DNA of 64,000 bases. Origin: Martinezella tropici (lineage in GTDB: Bacteria > Pseudomonadota > Alphaproteobacteria > Rhizobiales > Rhizobiaceae). Where the stretch lies: positions 434,001 through 498,000 of the forward strand of contig JUHI01000001.1 in NCBI GenBank assembly GCA_000799755.1, in the 5' to 3' direction. Under the pieces are notes generated by a model. The model saw only the letters and a list, made by a program, of their open reading frames with translations, was not told where the DNA came from and ran no database searches. This document shows, in pieces, positions 25,654 through 34,908 of the stretch (within the stretch, counting starts at the first letter, position 1; each line of letters opens with the position of its first letter). The position numbers and the translations under genes are program-made.

Positions 25654-26541
25654 CTAAGCCGAAAGTCTCGCCATCGCTTTTTCAAGGCGCTGTAGGTAGT
25701 CCTCGGTATAGGTTTCGTAGTCGAACGATATTTCGGAGTGATGCTCCGAGATCGCGCTCCACAGCGCCTCACGGAGCAACGACGCGCACTTCATGGCATG
25801 AAGCGCCCTCACCCGCGCCCCGTCCGGCTTCTCGCCATAGTATGTTTCAAGCATGAGCACGTCCTGCGACGCATCGAATTCGTTGTTCGAGGACAAGTTG
25901 GCGAGATCGAAGAGTGGGGTGTTCAATCCCGCATAGTCCCAGTCAAGGACCCAAAGCCGCTTCCCGTCGTCGATGAAGTTCGCCGCAAGCAGGTCGTTGT
26001 GGCTAAACACAATGTCGACAGGCCCGACTGACGACTCGAGCATTCGGCAGTGAGCAGCAAGCTTCTCGAGTCGTGGCACCAGTCGGCTGCCTTCCCGTCT
26101 AAGGCGCGCAATGTAGGACCGCACGACCTGGAAAACCCAGAATGCCAGAACCGGACCGGTGTAATGGTCGCCGATGCCCGTGTGGTACTGTTTTATCAGT
26201 CCGACGATACGCTCGATCCGCCCGCTGTTGCGGACATCCGAAGGAGTGAGAGTCGCTCCTGTAACGAAGCGGCTCACCATCATGCCCGGCACGGCGTGCA
26301 CGACTTCCGGCGAGACACCAGCATGATAGGCAGCGGTCGCCGCCGCCGCCTCGTTGAATCGCATCACTCCATGCACCGGAATGTCGTCGCCGAACCTGAC
26401 AACGTAGGTGTCGGGGCCGTCCACCACGCGATAGTTCCTATTGGTAAGCCCTCCCGCAAGGGGGCTGACGTCGATGTTGCCATTCCATATTTTCAGGGAT
26501 TCAATTCGTTCGACTGCTCCCTGCAGGTCGTCCTTGGCCAT
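25654..26541 (-). CDS. Choline/ethanolamine kinase-like phosphotransferase
   Basis: A 295-residue protein of the aminoglycoside phosphotransferase/choline kinase fold. N-terminal nucleotide-binding elements include GGLTNRNYRV (near residue 27) and YVVRFG. The catalytic loop is FSHNDLLAANF and the metal-binding loop VLDWDYAG. I start at the ATG at 26541 (GGGAAC upstream, MAKDDLQGAV). The frame continues 51 codons upstream through a hydrophobic stretch and the divergent promoter, which is probably not coding. Bacterial relatives often phosphorylate choline (LicA-like) or are of unknown specificity. In this locus choline or ethanolamine would fit. Confidence 0.8.
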   Translation of the reverse strand: MAKDDLQGAVERIESLKIWNGNIDVSPLAGGLTNRNYRVVDGPDTYVVRFGDDIPVHGVMRFNEAAAATAAYHAGVSPEVVHAVPGMMVSRFVTGATLTPSDVRNSGRIERIVGLIKQYHTGIGDHYTGPVLAFWVFQVVRSYIARLRREGSRLVPRLEKLAAHCRMLESSVGPVDIVFSHNDLLAANFIDDGKRLWVLDWDYAGLNTPLFDLANLSSNNEFDASQDVLMLETYYGEKPDGARVRALHAMKCASLLREALWSAISEHHSEISFDYETYTEDYLQRLEKAMARLSA

Positions 26542-26644
26542 GTTTTCAGTTCCCAGATTCTTATTTGCCGATCCGATGACGGGCAAACTTGTTACACCAA
26601 GAACGACTAAAAGCAACAATATCCAACGATAATTGATCACTTTC

Positions 26645-26685
26645 CGTGGTTTTGTGTTGACAGACGAGGCTTTCGAAACGTAAAT
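26645..26685 (+). promoter_or_regulatory. Candidate promoter of the iron alcohol dehydrogenase gene
   Basis: CGTGG (26645-26649) is followed after 7 bp by TTGACA (26657-26662), then 17 bp to GTAAAT. The stretch after the -35, CGAGGCTTT, is also shared with the ligase promoter at 8.35 kb. A TGTGG on the opposite strand (26690-26686) could serve the divergent kinase gene. Confidence 0.6.
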
Positions 26686-26810
26686 CCACATCAAGAAAGC
26701 GGTGGGAACGGAATGCTCGGCGGCTTTAAACCGCCTGCAACGCGCAGATTTTCGTCACCGCTGCTTCGCCTCTCAAAGTCGTTCTTCTTGCGAACCCGAA
26801 AGATGGAAAA

Positions 26811-27983
26811 ATGAGCGAGCCTACAAACCTCCGTGGCAACTGGAATTACCCAACCTCGATCCGGTTCGGCGCCGGCCGCATCAGCGAACTCGCCGAGACA
26901 TGCCGCTCGTTGGGGATGTCGAATCCTCTTTTCATCACCGATGCCGGCCTTGCAAAGCTTCCGGTCGTCACCGACACGTTGGCCCTTCTCGCTCGTGACG
27001 GACTTCCATGCGGTCTATTTTCAGAGATTCAGGCAAACCCAGTCGGCAAGAACGTGGAAGACGGCGTCTCGATCTACAAGAAGGGCGGCCATGACGGCGT
27101 GATCGCCTTCGGAGGAGGCAGCGGCCTGGATGCGGCGAAGGCAATCGCACTTATGGTCGGCCAGACGCGACCGCTGTTCGACTTTGAAGATCGTGAGGAT
27201 TGGTTCACTCGTGTCGATCCCGAGGGTATGGCGCCAGTGGTGGCTGTTCCAACAACGTCCGGGACAGGCTCGGAGGTCGGTCGTGCGTCGGTAATCACCG
27301 ACGAAAGCGATCACACGAAGAAGATTATCTTCCATCCCAAGATGATGCCTGCCGTCGTCATCGCAGATCCCGGCCTAACGGTCGATCTTCCTCCCAAGAT
27401 TACGGCGGCGGTGGGAATGGATGCGCTTTCGCATAGCCTGGAAGCATATTGCAGCCCCTTCTACCACCCTATGGCTCAGGGTATTGCTCTCGAATCCATC
27501 CGCCTGGTGAAAAACTACCTTCCGACAGCGGTGCAAGACGGCAAGAATATTGAGGCGCGTTCGCAAATGATGGTCGCCTCCAGCATGGGGGCCACGGCCT
27601 TCCAGAAGGGGCTTGGCGCCATGCATTCGCTGTCGCATCCATGCGGCGCGCTTCTCAACACTCATCACGGCCTGACGATCGCAATCGTCATGCCTTACGT
27701 GCTGAAGTTCAACCGCTCGGCGGTTGAGGATCGCATCGTCGCTCTGGCCCGTTATTTGAATCTCCCCAATCCCTCGTTCGACGCGGTCCTCAATTGGATA
27801 CTCTCGCTCCGCGAGCAGATCGGCATCCCTCATACTCTCGATGCTGTGGGCGTGAAGGAAGAACACATCGCCGAACTTGCGAAGATGGCAGAAAACGACC
27901 CGTCTTGCGGCGGAAATCCGATAGCCGTGAACGCAGAAAATCTGGGCAAGCTTTACAAGGATGCTCTGGCGGGTCGCCTGTAG
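26811..27983 (+). CDS. Iron-containing alcohol dehydrogenase
   Basis: A 390-residue group III alcohol dehydrogenase. The NAD-binding [11 protein letters not shown] lies near residue 100 and [11 protein letters not shown] near 145. The metal ligands are expected in [12 protein letters not shown], in [11 protein letters not shown] (near 205-215) and in the two blocks [10 protein letters not shown] and NTHHGLTIA. Its promoter carries the locus motif, tying it to the permease, ligase and demethylase genes. It could oxidise the hydroxyl of ethanolamine, choline or gamma-glutamyl-ethanolamide, supplying the aldehyde for the dehydrogenase at 9.9 kb. The substrate is inferred. The next gene starts 59 bp downstream. 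Confidence 0.9.
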   Translation: MSEPTNLRGNWNYPTSIRFGAGRISELAETCRSLGMSNPLFITDAGLAKLPVVTDTLALLARDGLPCGLFSEIQANPVGKNVEDGVSIYKKGGHDGVIAFGGGSGLDAAKAIALMVGQTRPLFDFEDREDWFTRVDPEGMAPVVAVPTTSGTGSEVGRASVITDESDHTKKIIFHPKMMPAVVIADPGLTVDLPPKITAAVGMDALSHSLEAYCSPFYHPMAQGIALESIRLVKNYLPTAVQDGKNIEARSQMMVASSMGATAFQKGLGAMHSLSHPCGALLNTHHGLTIAIVMPYVLKFNRSAVEDRIVALARYLNLPNPSFDAVLNWILSLREQIGIPHTLDAVGVKEEHIAELAKMAENDPSCGGNPIAVNAENLGKLYKDALAGRL

Positions 27984-28041
27984 AGCTGACCAGACGGATG
28001 CGTCGCCTCGTAAGGCGGCGCATCTTGGGAGGGAATGGAAC

Positions 28042-29436
28042 ATGTCGACTTGGACACCTGCAACATGGCGCGGCTTACCTGCAAAGCAGATACCCGACTA
28101 TCCGGACGTCGAAAGCCTTGCTGCCGTCGAGAACCGCATCGCCGGTTATCCGCCGCTAGTTTTCGCCGGGGAAGTTCGTCAGCTCAGGCAGCGGCTTGCT
28201 ACGGTTTGCAAAGGTGAGGCCTTTCTTCTCCAGGGTGGAGACTGCGCCGAAAGCTTCGACGATCATGGCGCCAACACGATCCGCGATTTCTTCCGCGTCT
28301 TCCTGCAGATGGCGTCTATCGTCACCTTCGGGGCCTCAAAGCCAGTGGTAAAGGTGGGCCGCATCGCGGGCCAGTTCGCAAAGCCTCGTTCCTCCACGAG
28401 CGAACGCCGCCAAGGTATTGAACTGCCCGTTTACAGGGGCGACATTGTCAACGGATACGATTTCACACTGGAGCAGCGAACGCCGGATCCAGAAAGACAG
28501 GAAGCAGCTTACAGGCAGTCCGCCGCAAGCCTTAACCTTTTGCGTGCCTTTGCGTCCGGTGGCTTCGCAAACTATGAAAACATCCACAAATGGACGTTGG
28601 AGTTTGTAGCCGGAACACCGGCCAGCGAACGCTTCGCAAGCCTTGCCCACCGTGTATCGGAAGCATTGGGATTCATGGCAGCGTGCGGTATCGACGCGGA
28701 GAATGCCACCGCTCTCCGCAGTACAGAATTCTACACCTCGCACGAGGCCCTGCTCCTGGGGTACGAGCAGTCGCTGACAAGGACAGACTCCACTTCGGGC
28801 AACTGGTACGCGACCTCCGGTCATATGCTTTGGATCGGAGACCGAACACGACAGCTCGACCATGCACATGTCGAGTTTTGTCGGGGAGTTCAAAATCCGA
28901 TCGGGTTGAAGTGCGGCCCCTCGATCAGCGCCGACGAACTGATCCGTCTCCTCGACATACTGAATCCGCTGAACGAGCCCGGCCGTATCGTCCTCATCGC
29001 CAGAATGGGCACGGACCGCATCGAGGATCGACTGCCCGAGCTCGTAAAACATGTACGGCGCGAAGGCCGTGAGGTCGTTTGGTCCTGTGATCCGATGCAC
29101 GGTAACACCATCGAGGCCGGCGGCTACAAGACACGCGCGTTCGACCGCGTCGTGGGCGAGATCGGATCCTTTTTCGATATTCACGAGGCCGAAGGAACAT
29201 ATCCTGGCGGCGTTCACATCGAAATGACGAGCCGCGACGTCACCGAGTGCCTTGGCGGAGCGCACGCGCTTTCACACGAGGATTTGCCGCTTATGTATGA
29301 AACCAAATGCGATCCGCGCCTCAATGCAAGCCAGTCCGTCGAACTCGCGTTCATGCTGTCGGAAAGACTGTCAGACTTCAAACGGTCCGTGCGCACGCAG
29401 CATATGACGAAACACGTTAATGGAACAACACGATGA
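28042..29436 (+). CDS. Class II 3-deoxy-7-phosphoheptulonate synthase
   Basis: A 464-residue class II (plant/AroG II-type) DAHP synthase, which joins PEP and erythrose-4-phosphate at the start of the shikimate pathway. Family blocks include [10 protein letters not shown] (metal cysteine), [29 protein letters not shown] and CDPMHGNT. The ATG at 28042 follows GGGAGGGAA; an upstream in-frame ATG overlaps the alcohol dehydrogenase. The stop overlaps the ETF-QO start (ATGA). An aromatic-pathway enzyme is out of place among amine and one-carbon genes and is presumably an extra copy. It lacks the N-terminal extension of mycobacterial enzymes. Confidence 0.93.
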   Translation: MSTWTPATWRGLPAKQIPDYPDVESLAAVENRIAGYPPLVFAGEVRQLRQRLATVCKGEAFLLQGGDCAESFDDHGANTIRDFFRVFLQMASIVTFGASKPVVKVGRIAGQFAKPRSSTSERRQGIELPVYRGDIVNGYDFTLEQRTPDPERQEAAYRQSAASLNLLRAFASGGFANYENIHKWTLEFVAGTPASERFASLAHRVSEALGFMAACGIDAENATALRSTEFYTSHEALLLGYEQSLTRTDSTSGNWYATSGHMLWIGDRTRQLDHAHVEFCRGVQNPIGLKCGPSISADELIRLLDILNPLNEPGRIVLIARMGTDRIEDRLPELVKHVRREGREVVWSCDPMHGNTIEAGGYKTRAFDRVVGEIGSFFDIHEAEGTYPGGVHIEMTSRDVTECLGGAHALSHEDLPLMYETKCDPRLNASQSVELAFMLSERLSDFKRSVRTQHMTKHVNGTTR

Positions 29437-31088
29437 CTGATGTGCCCGAACGCGAAAGCATGGAATTCGACGTAGTGATCGTCGGCGGCGGTCCTGCCGG
29501 CCTTTCGGCGGCGATCAGGCTGAAGCAGGTCAATCCGGATCTCTCCGTCGTCGTCCTGGAAAAGGGTGCCGAAGTCGGCGCGCATATCCTCTCGGGCGCG
29601 GTCGTCGACCCCATCGGTATCGATCGCCTGCTGCCCGATTGGCGCGAGGAGGCAGATCACCCTTTCAAGACCGAGGTGAAAGACGACCACTTCCTGCTGC
29701 TTGGCCCCGCCGGCTCGATCCGCCTTCCGAATTTTGCCATGCCGCCGCTGATGAACAACCACGGCAACTACATCGTCTCGCTCGGCAACGTCTGTCGCTG
29801 GCTGGCGGGCCACGCGGAAGCCTTGGGCGTCGAGATCTATCCAGGCTTCGCCGCCACCGAAGTGCTCTACAACGTCGAGGGCGCCGTCATCGGTGTCGCC
29901 ACCGGCGACATGGGCGTCGAGAAGAACGGCGAGCCCGGCCCCAACTTCACCCGCGGCATGGAACTGCTAGGCAAGTATGTGCTGATCGGCGAAGGCGTGC
30001 GCGGCTCGCTGGCCAAGCAATTAATCGGGAAGTTTGGTCTTTCCAAGGGGCGCCAGCCGCAAAAGTTCGGCATCGGCATCAAGGAGCTCTGGCAGGTCAA
30101 GCCGGAGAACCACAAACAGGGTCTCGTCCAGCACTCCTTCGGCTGGCCGCTCGGCATGAAGACCGGCGGCGGCTCGTTCCTGTATCATCTGGAAGACAAT
30201 CTCGTCGCAGTCGGCTTCGTGGTTCACCTGAACTACAAGAACCCCTACCTTTCTCCGTTCGAGGAGTTCCAGCGCTTCAAGACTCACCCCGCTATTCGCC
30301 GCACCTTCGAGGGCGGCAAGCGGCTGTCCTACGGCGCTCGCGCCATCACCGAAGGCGGTTACCAATCGGTGCCGAAACTGACCTTCCCAGGCGGCGCGCT
30401 GATCGGCTGCTCCGCCGGCTTCGTCAACGTCCCCCGCATCAAGGGCAGCCACAATGCGGTGCTGTCAGGGATGATGGCGGCGGATCGGATCGCGGCAGCG
30501 ATTGCCGCAGGTCGCGCCAATGACGAAGTGGTCGAGATCGAGAACGACTGGCGTTCGAGCGACATCGGCAAGGACCTGAAGCGGGTCCGCAACGTCAAGC
30601 CGCTGTGGTCGAAGTTCGGCACGGCTGTTGGCGTGGCGCTCGGCGGTCTCGACATGTGGACCAACCAGCTCTTCGGCTTCTCCTTCTTCGGCACGCTCGG
30701 CCACGACAAGACCGACGCCCAGTCGCTGGAGCCGGCTTCCAAGCATAAGGAGATCGATTATCCGAAGCCCGACGGCGTGCTGACCTTCGACCGTCTCTCC
30801 TCGGTGTTCCTGTCGAACACCAACCACGAGGAGAACGAGCCGGTGCATCTGAAGGTCAAGGATATAGGGCTGCAGGAATACTCAGAGCTAGGAGTTTATG
30901 CCGGCCCGTCGACGCGGTTTTGTCCGGCAGGCGTCTACGAGTGGGTGGAAAAGGATGGACGGGAGACCTACGTCATCAACGCCCAGAACTGCGTCCACTG
31001 CAAGACCTGCGATATCAAGGATCCCAATCAGAACATCAACTGGGTGCCGCCGCAGGGTGGCGAGGGGCCGGTTTATCCGAACATGTAA
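29433..31088 (+). CDS. Electron transfer flavoprotein-ubiquinone oxidoreductase
   Basis: A 551-residue membrane-associated flavoprotein that passes electrons from ETF to ubiquinone. It has an N-terminal FAD motif ([15 protein letters not shown] near residue 12), the conserved [10 protein letters not shown] region and a C-terminal 4Fe-4S ferredoxin-like domain with CPAGVYEW and [10 protein letters not shown]. Length matches the mitochondrial and proteobacterial enzymes. It is translationally coupled to the DAHP synthase gene. Third positions appear more GC-rich and codon use more biased than in its neighbours, suggesting high expression or a different origin; this was not quantified. Functionally it belongs with the demethylase and the ETF genes. 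Confidence 0.95.
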   Translation: MTDVPERESMEFDVVIVGGGPAGLSAAIRLKQVNPDLSVVVLEKGAEVGAHILSGAVVDPIGIDRLLPDWREEADHPFKTEVKDDHFLLLGPAGSIRLPNFAMPPLMNNHGNYIVSLGNVCRWLAGHAEALGVEIYPGFAATEVLYNVEGAVIGVATGDMGVEKNGEPGPNFTRGMELLGKYVLIGEGVRGSLAKQLIGKFGLSKGRQPQKFGIGIKELWQVKPENHKQGLVQHSFGWPLGMKTGGGSFLYHLEDNLVAVGFVVHLNYKNPYLSPFEEFQRFKTHPAIRRTFEGGKRLSYGARAITEGGYQSVPKLTFPGGALIGCSAGFVNVPRIKGSHNAVLSGMMAADRIAAAIAAGRANDEVVEIENDWRSSDIGKDLKRVRNVKPLWSKFGTAVGVALGGLDMWTNQLFGFSFFGTLGHDKTDAQSLEPASKHKEIDYPKPDGVLTFDRLSSVFLSNTNHEENEPVHLKVKDIGLQEYSELGVYAGPSTRFCPAGVYEWVEKDGRETYVINAQNCVHCKTCDIKDPNQNINWVPPQGGEGPVYPNM

Positions 31089-31103
31089 GACGGTGAACTT
31101 GCG

Positions 31104-32387
31104 ATGTCATCTCCACTACCGCTGGCTTTGGCCCTGCAAAGGATGGACGAGCTCACGAACTGGGAACAGCGGCCACGTGGAGACATGCGCGTTGGCCTTT
31201 CCGCAATAGAGGATCTGGCGGATCGCCTCGGCAATCCGCATCGCGGCTACCCGATCGTCCACGTGACCGGCACAAAAGGAAAGGGGTCGACCTGCGCGCT
31301 GATCGAGGCGGGGCTTCTCCGAGCGGGTCTTTCCGTAGGTCGATATGGCTCGCCTCATGTCCATCGGGTCAACGAGCGAATTTCCTTGAACGGGGCGACC
31401 ATCGACAACACCACGCTAGGTGTCGCGTTGAACGCAGCGCTTCGTGCCCACTCCGCCGCGGTCGAAGACGGAACGCTAGGTCGGCATGCTACGTGGTTTG
31501 ACCTCATGACCATTGCTGCATACCTCACATTTGCACAGTCTTGTATCGACGTCGCCGTAGTTGAGACTGGGCTTGGTGGAAGGCTGGACTCTACCAACAT
31601 CGCGCGCGCTGACGTCGCCGTCATCACGAACGTGCACCTTGAACACACGGAAGTTCTGGGCAATACGAGGTCAGCTATCGCATTTGAAAAAGCCGGCATC
31701 ATAAAGCCGGCCTCAGTCGTGGTCACGACGCTGGCCAGCGATGACGAAGCGGGGAGCATAGTACATGCTCGAGCCCATTCGCTTGGCTGCAGGCTCTTTT
31801 TAGCAGAAGTAGACGCTGGGCAAACAATCGCGGACAGGAACAGATCCGTGGCATGCACGACACTTGACGCCCTTGGAAGCGCCCTTCCCCGCCTTTCCGT
31901 CGGAGGCTGGCTTATCGACAAAGACACAGCAAACTCAGTAAGGCTGCCGGGGCGGCTGGAAGCCTTTACCGAACGTTTCCGCGCACGAGACCGGCTAACG
32001 TCGGTGCCTGTAATCGTCGATGGTGCCCACGTGCCATTCAACCTGGCTGCCGTTCTGCAAGACCTGCAGGTTCGACCGGAATGCAGCACCCGGCCCGTCG
32101 TCGTTATCTCAATCGCGTCTGACAAGGATGCAGACGGTCTGTTGGCAACCCTTGCGGTCATTTGTCCCACATTGGTTGTGGGAACAATTGTCAACAGAAG
32201 CTCGCGCCCACTATCTGACCTCCAAGGCATTTGCGCTGAACTGAATATCAGCTTCGTTGCCCAAGAAAACCCTCAGGCCGCGTATCAGAAAGCAGTCGAG
32301 GCTGCGGCAGAATTGAACTCATGGGTCTTGGTGACAGGCTCGCTGCATCTGGCTGGAGCTCTCCAGTCGCCCTATCGCTCCAACTGA
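31104..32387 (+). CDS. folC: Folylpolyglutamate synthase/dihydrofolate synthase
   Basis: A 427-residue Mur-ligase-type enzyme. The ATP loop is GTKGKGSTCA (near residue 53), the folate-binding SPHVHRVNERI follows, VVETGLGGRLDSTN lies near 150 and EHTEVLG near 180. It adds glutamates to folates, which retains them and improves binding to THF enzymes. Rhizobia normally carry another folC in the folate or acc operon, so this may be a pathway-dedicated copy for the THF-linked demethylase and GlyA/FolD/PurU. Its 3' end overlaps the convergent cupin gene by 16 bp. Confidence 0.88.
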   Translation: MSSPLPLALALQRMDELTNWEQRPRGDMRVGLSAIEDLADRLGNPHRGYPIVHVTGTKGKGSTCALIEAGLLRAGLSVGRYGSPHVHRVNERISLNGATIDNTTLGVALNAALRAHSAAVEDGTLGRHATWFDLMTIAAYLTFAQSCIDVAVVETGLGGRLDSTNIARADVAVITNVHLEHTEVLGNTRSAIAFEKAGIIKPASVVVTTLASDDEAGSIVHARAHSLGCRLFLAEVDAGQTIADRNRSVACTTLDALGSALPRLSVGGWLIDKDTANSVRLPGRLEAFTERFRARDRLTSVPVIVDGAHVPFNLAAVLQDLQVRPECSTRPVVVISIASDKDADGLLATLAVICPTLVVGTIVNRSSRPLSDLQGICAELNISFVAQENPQAAYQKAVEAAAELNSWVLVTGSLHLAGALQSPYRSN

Positions 32388-33067
32388 CACCAGACAGCGA
32401 GGAAAGGCTTTGCGGTGCATCTGATCGCGAGGCCGCGTCCCGCATCGTTGAAAGCCATCGAGCCGATACCCATGCGCGTCCAGTGCCCTTCTCCGATCCG
32501 AAATTCTCCGTCTGACAAGGCAAGAAACGTTCTGGCGCGCGATTGCGTGTGGTCCGGGAAGCGGGTGTAAGGCGCCATCAGCATGATACCGATCCTTACG
32601 TCGCCTCTTTCCTCCATTCCACCAGGACCGACAAGGATTGCCTGCGCATTCGCGTGCTCGAAGTTCACACTGGCGAAAAGGCCGGTTTTGCACGGATACC
32701 AGTCCACTTTGGAAGAGATATGCCGGAGAGATTCGGCTAGGCCCTTGAACCGAGTACCAAGTTCGGAAAGTTCAGATAATGCCTGCGCAAAAGGTTCGGT
32801 CAGGGAAGTTGCGATAGCCGCCGACGCCGCCCTCGATCTACCTGGCTTGGAGAGATTATGGACGACTTTTGCGGCGGTGAATTTCGCCATCATCGTACTC
32901 TCGCTCGCCAACATGATGTTGTAAATGCAGTCGAGCGCTTCCTGCAGGCACGGCGGACGGCCCCTAAGGCCGCCCGCCTGGGCAGTTTCCTGGCTCGGCG
33001 CTATCGTGTCAGCGACCAAGAGGTCGGCGTTACTTCTCACTGACCATCCTCCCGCTGCCGACACCAT
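32372..33067 (-). CDS. DMSP-lyase-like cupin protein with degenerate metal site
   Basis: A 231-residue protein with an N-terminal helical half and a C-terminal cupin barrel (from about residue 140). Its overall pattern recalls the dimethylsulfoniopropionate-lyase cupin family (DddL/DddQ/DddW): a YPCKTGLFAS entry, then MLMAPYTRFPDH and LALSDGEFRIG. In active lyases the strand reads His-x-His with following Glu and Tyr. Here it is PDHTQSRARTF, so only one histidine remains and the C-terminal histidine is not seen. Start at 33067 with AGGGAG inside the preceding stop region, 8 bp after ETF alpha, so it belongs to the ETF operon. A binding or regulatory role is possible; lyase activity looks unlikely. 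Family assignment is from memory of the motif. Confidence 0.6.
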   Translation of the reverse strand: MVSAAGGWSVRSNADLLVADTIAPSQETAQAGGLRGRPPCLQEALDCIYNIMLASESTMMAKFTAAKVVHNLSKPGRSRAASAAIATSLTEPFAQALSELSELGTRFKGLAESLRHISSKVDWYPCKTGLFASVNFEHANAQAILVGPGGMEERGDVRIGIMLMAPYTRFPDHTQSRARTFLALSDGEFRIGEGHWTRMGIGSMAFNDAGRGLAIRCTAKPFLAVWCQLER

Positions 33068-33075
33068 AGCGCTCC

Positions 33076-34008
33076 CTAGATCGCTTTTTGGAACTCGGGA
33101 AGTACCTCGAAAAGATCCGCCACAAGGCCGTAGTCGGCAACCTGGAAAATCGGTGCATCTTCGTCTTTGTTGATAGCGACGATGACCTTTGAGTCCTTCA
33201 TGCCTGCGAGATGCTGGATCGCACCCGAAATGCCACACGCGATGTACAGGTCCGGTGCAACGACCTTTCCGGTTTGGCCAACCTGCCAATCGTTCGGAGC
33301 ATAACCGGCATCGACAGCGGCACGCGAGGCGCCGACAGCGGCCCCGAGCTTGTCGGCGACCGGTAGGATCACCTCCTGGAACTTATCCGAGGAGCCAAGG
33401 GCGCGGCCACCTGAGACGATGATCTTCGCCGAGGTCAGTTCTGGACGATCCGAGGAAGAAATCGCTTCCGAGACAAAGGATGAAAGCTCGGAGGAAAGAG
33501 CTGCCGTCGAGATGGCCTCGACGGCAGCCGAGTTGCCCTGAGCGGGCTGGGGAAACGACGCCGTGCGTACGGTTATGACCTTTTTCGGATCGACGGACTG
33601 GACTGTCTGGATGGCATTTCCAGCATAAATCGGGCGCTTGAACGTGTCGGACGAAACAACCTCGATGATTTCCGAGATCTGCGGCACGTCGAGGAGGGCG
33701 GCGACGCGAGGCAGGACGCTCTTGCCGACAGAATTCGCTGCCGAAATAACGACGTCGTAGTTTGCGGCAAGCCCGACGATGAGGTCGGCGAGTGGCTCTG
33801 CCAGCTCGTTTGCCAGGCTTGGGCTTTCAGCGAAAAGGACCTTGTCGACGCCCGCGAACTTCGAAGCCTCGTCCGCCGCAGCGCGCGCGCCGTTTCCCGC
33901 TACAAGTACGTGGACGGGTCCGCCGATCTTCGTGGCTGCGACGAGCGCGCGAGCCGATTGGTCCGACATGGTGTTGTTGTCATGATCAGCAAGCAAGAGA
34001 ATTGACAT
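33076..34008 (-). CDS. etfA: Electron transfer flavoprotein alpha subunit
   Basis: A 310-residue subunit that binds FAD. The C-terminal FAD domain includes [10 protein letters not shown] (near residue 200), [21 protein letters not shown] and [14 protein letters not shown], all diagnostic of EtfA/FixB. The N-terminal domain is of normal length. It lies 21 bp after the beta-subunit gene. In this locus it is the expected acceptor for the dimethylglycine/sarcosine-type dehydrogenase. Confidence 0.95.
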   Translation of the reverse strand: MSILLLADHDNNTMSDQSARALVAATKIGGPVHVLVAGNGARAAADEASKFAGVDKVLFAESPSLANELAEPLADLIVGLAANYDVVISAANSVGKSVLPRVAALLDVPQISEIIEVVSSDTFKRPIYAGNAIQTVQSVDPKKVITVRTASFPQPAQGNSAAVEAISTAALSSELSSFVSEAISSSDRPELTSAKIIVSGGRALGSSDKFQEVILPVADKLGAAVGASRAAVDAGYAPNDWQVGQTGKVVAPDLYIACGISGAIQHLAGMKDSKVIVAINKDEDAPIFQVADYGLVADLFEVLPEFQKAI

Positions 34009-34029
34009 AAGAGATACTCCGATATCCGT

Positions 34030-34779
34030 TTAGAGAACGCGCGCTTCGGTCTTGAGCTTTTCGATCAGTTCCGCGACGGACTTGACCTTGACGCCGGCCT
34101 TGCGTCCAGCAGGCTCCTCGACCTTGAGCACCTTCAAACGCGCTTTGGTATCGACGCCGAAGTCGGCCGGCGTCTTCTTGTCCAACGGCTTCTTCTTCGC
34201 CTTCATGATGTTGGGAAGCGACGCATATCTCGGTTCGTTCAGCCGGAGATCTGAAGTGACGACGGCAGGCAGCTTGACCTTGATTGTCTGCAGGCCGCCA
34301 TCAACCTCGCGGGTGACCATGGCGTAGTCGGCATTGATTTCAATTTTTGAAGCGAATGTCGCCTGGGCGCAGCCGAGCAATGCCGAAAGCATCTGACCCG
34401 TCTGGTTTGCGTCATCGTCGATCGCCTGCTTGCCGACAATGATCAGCCCCGGCTGCTCCTCAGCGACCACGCCCTTGAGGATTTTCGCGACTGCGAGCGG
34501 CTCCGTAACATCATCGGTTTCGATTAGGATCGCGCGGTCGGCGCCCATGGCCAGAGCCGTACGAAGAGTCTCCTCGGTCTTTGACGCTCCGATCGATACC
34601 ACAACGACCTCAGAGGCCGTTCCAGCCTCACGCAGGCGCAGAGCCTCCTCAACCGATATTTCGTCGAAGGGATTCATCGCCATTTTTACATTGGCGAGAT
34701 CGACGTCCGATCCGTCGGACTTCACCCGGATCTTCACGTTGAAATCCGCGACCCTTTTGACCGGAACCAATACCTTCAT
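34030..34779 (-). CDS. etfB: Electron transfer flavoprotein beta subunit
   Basis: A 249-residue AMP-binding ETF subunit. It starts with the typical [10 protein letters not shown], has [14 protein letters not shown] (near residue 40), and the conserved recognition-loop region around [11 protein letters not shown] and [13 protein letters not shown]. The ATG at 34779 has GGAGAGG upstream, and the frame beyond it is not family-like. It is first in the etfB-etfA-cupin operon, driven from the TGTGG promoter at 34.85-34.9 kb. Confidence 0.95.
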   Translation of the reverse strand: MKVLVPVKRVADFNVKIRVKSDGSDVDLANVKMAMNPFDEISVEEALRLREAGTASEVVVVSIGASKTEETLRTALAMGADRAILIETDDVTEPLAVAKILKGVVAEEQPGLIIVGKQAIDDDANQTGQMLSALLGCAQATFASKIEINADYAMVTREVDGGLQTIKVKLPAVVTSDLRLNEPRYASLPNIMKAKKKPLDKKTPADFGVDTKARLKVLKVEEPAGRKAGVKVKSVAELIEKLKTEARVL

Positions 34780-34846
34780 TGAAGCGCCTCTCCTTTGAAC
34801 CACCACGCCGGCATCCTCATCACAACCGGGTGTTCGAATTGGTGTT

Positions 34847-34908
34847 TTACTACCTACAAACTCCGCAGATGTCAACGCAAACCCACACATAACCGCACTA
34901 TAGTGTGG
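34847..34908 (-). promoter_or_regulatory. ETF operon promoter with 10-bp-spaced boxes
   Basis: On the minus strand TGCGG (34897-34893) and TGTGG (34887-34883) are 10 bp apart. A TTGACA (34875-34870) follows the second box after 7 bp, then TAGTAA lies 17 bp further on. A near-perfect dyad (CCGCAC TATA GTGTGG, 34893-34908) covers the upstream box. This is almost identical in layout to the ligase promoter at 8.33-8.38 kb. Confidence 0.65.

Noticed and set aside
32165..32183. Perfect dyad TCCCACA-N5-TGTGGGA resembling the locus boxes
   Set aside because: It lies inside the folC coding sequence, has no TTGACA partner and no gene start nearby, so chance is the simplest explanation.
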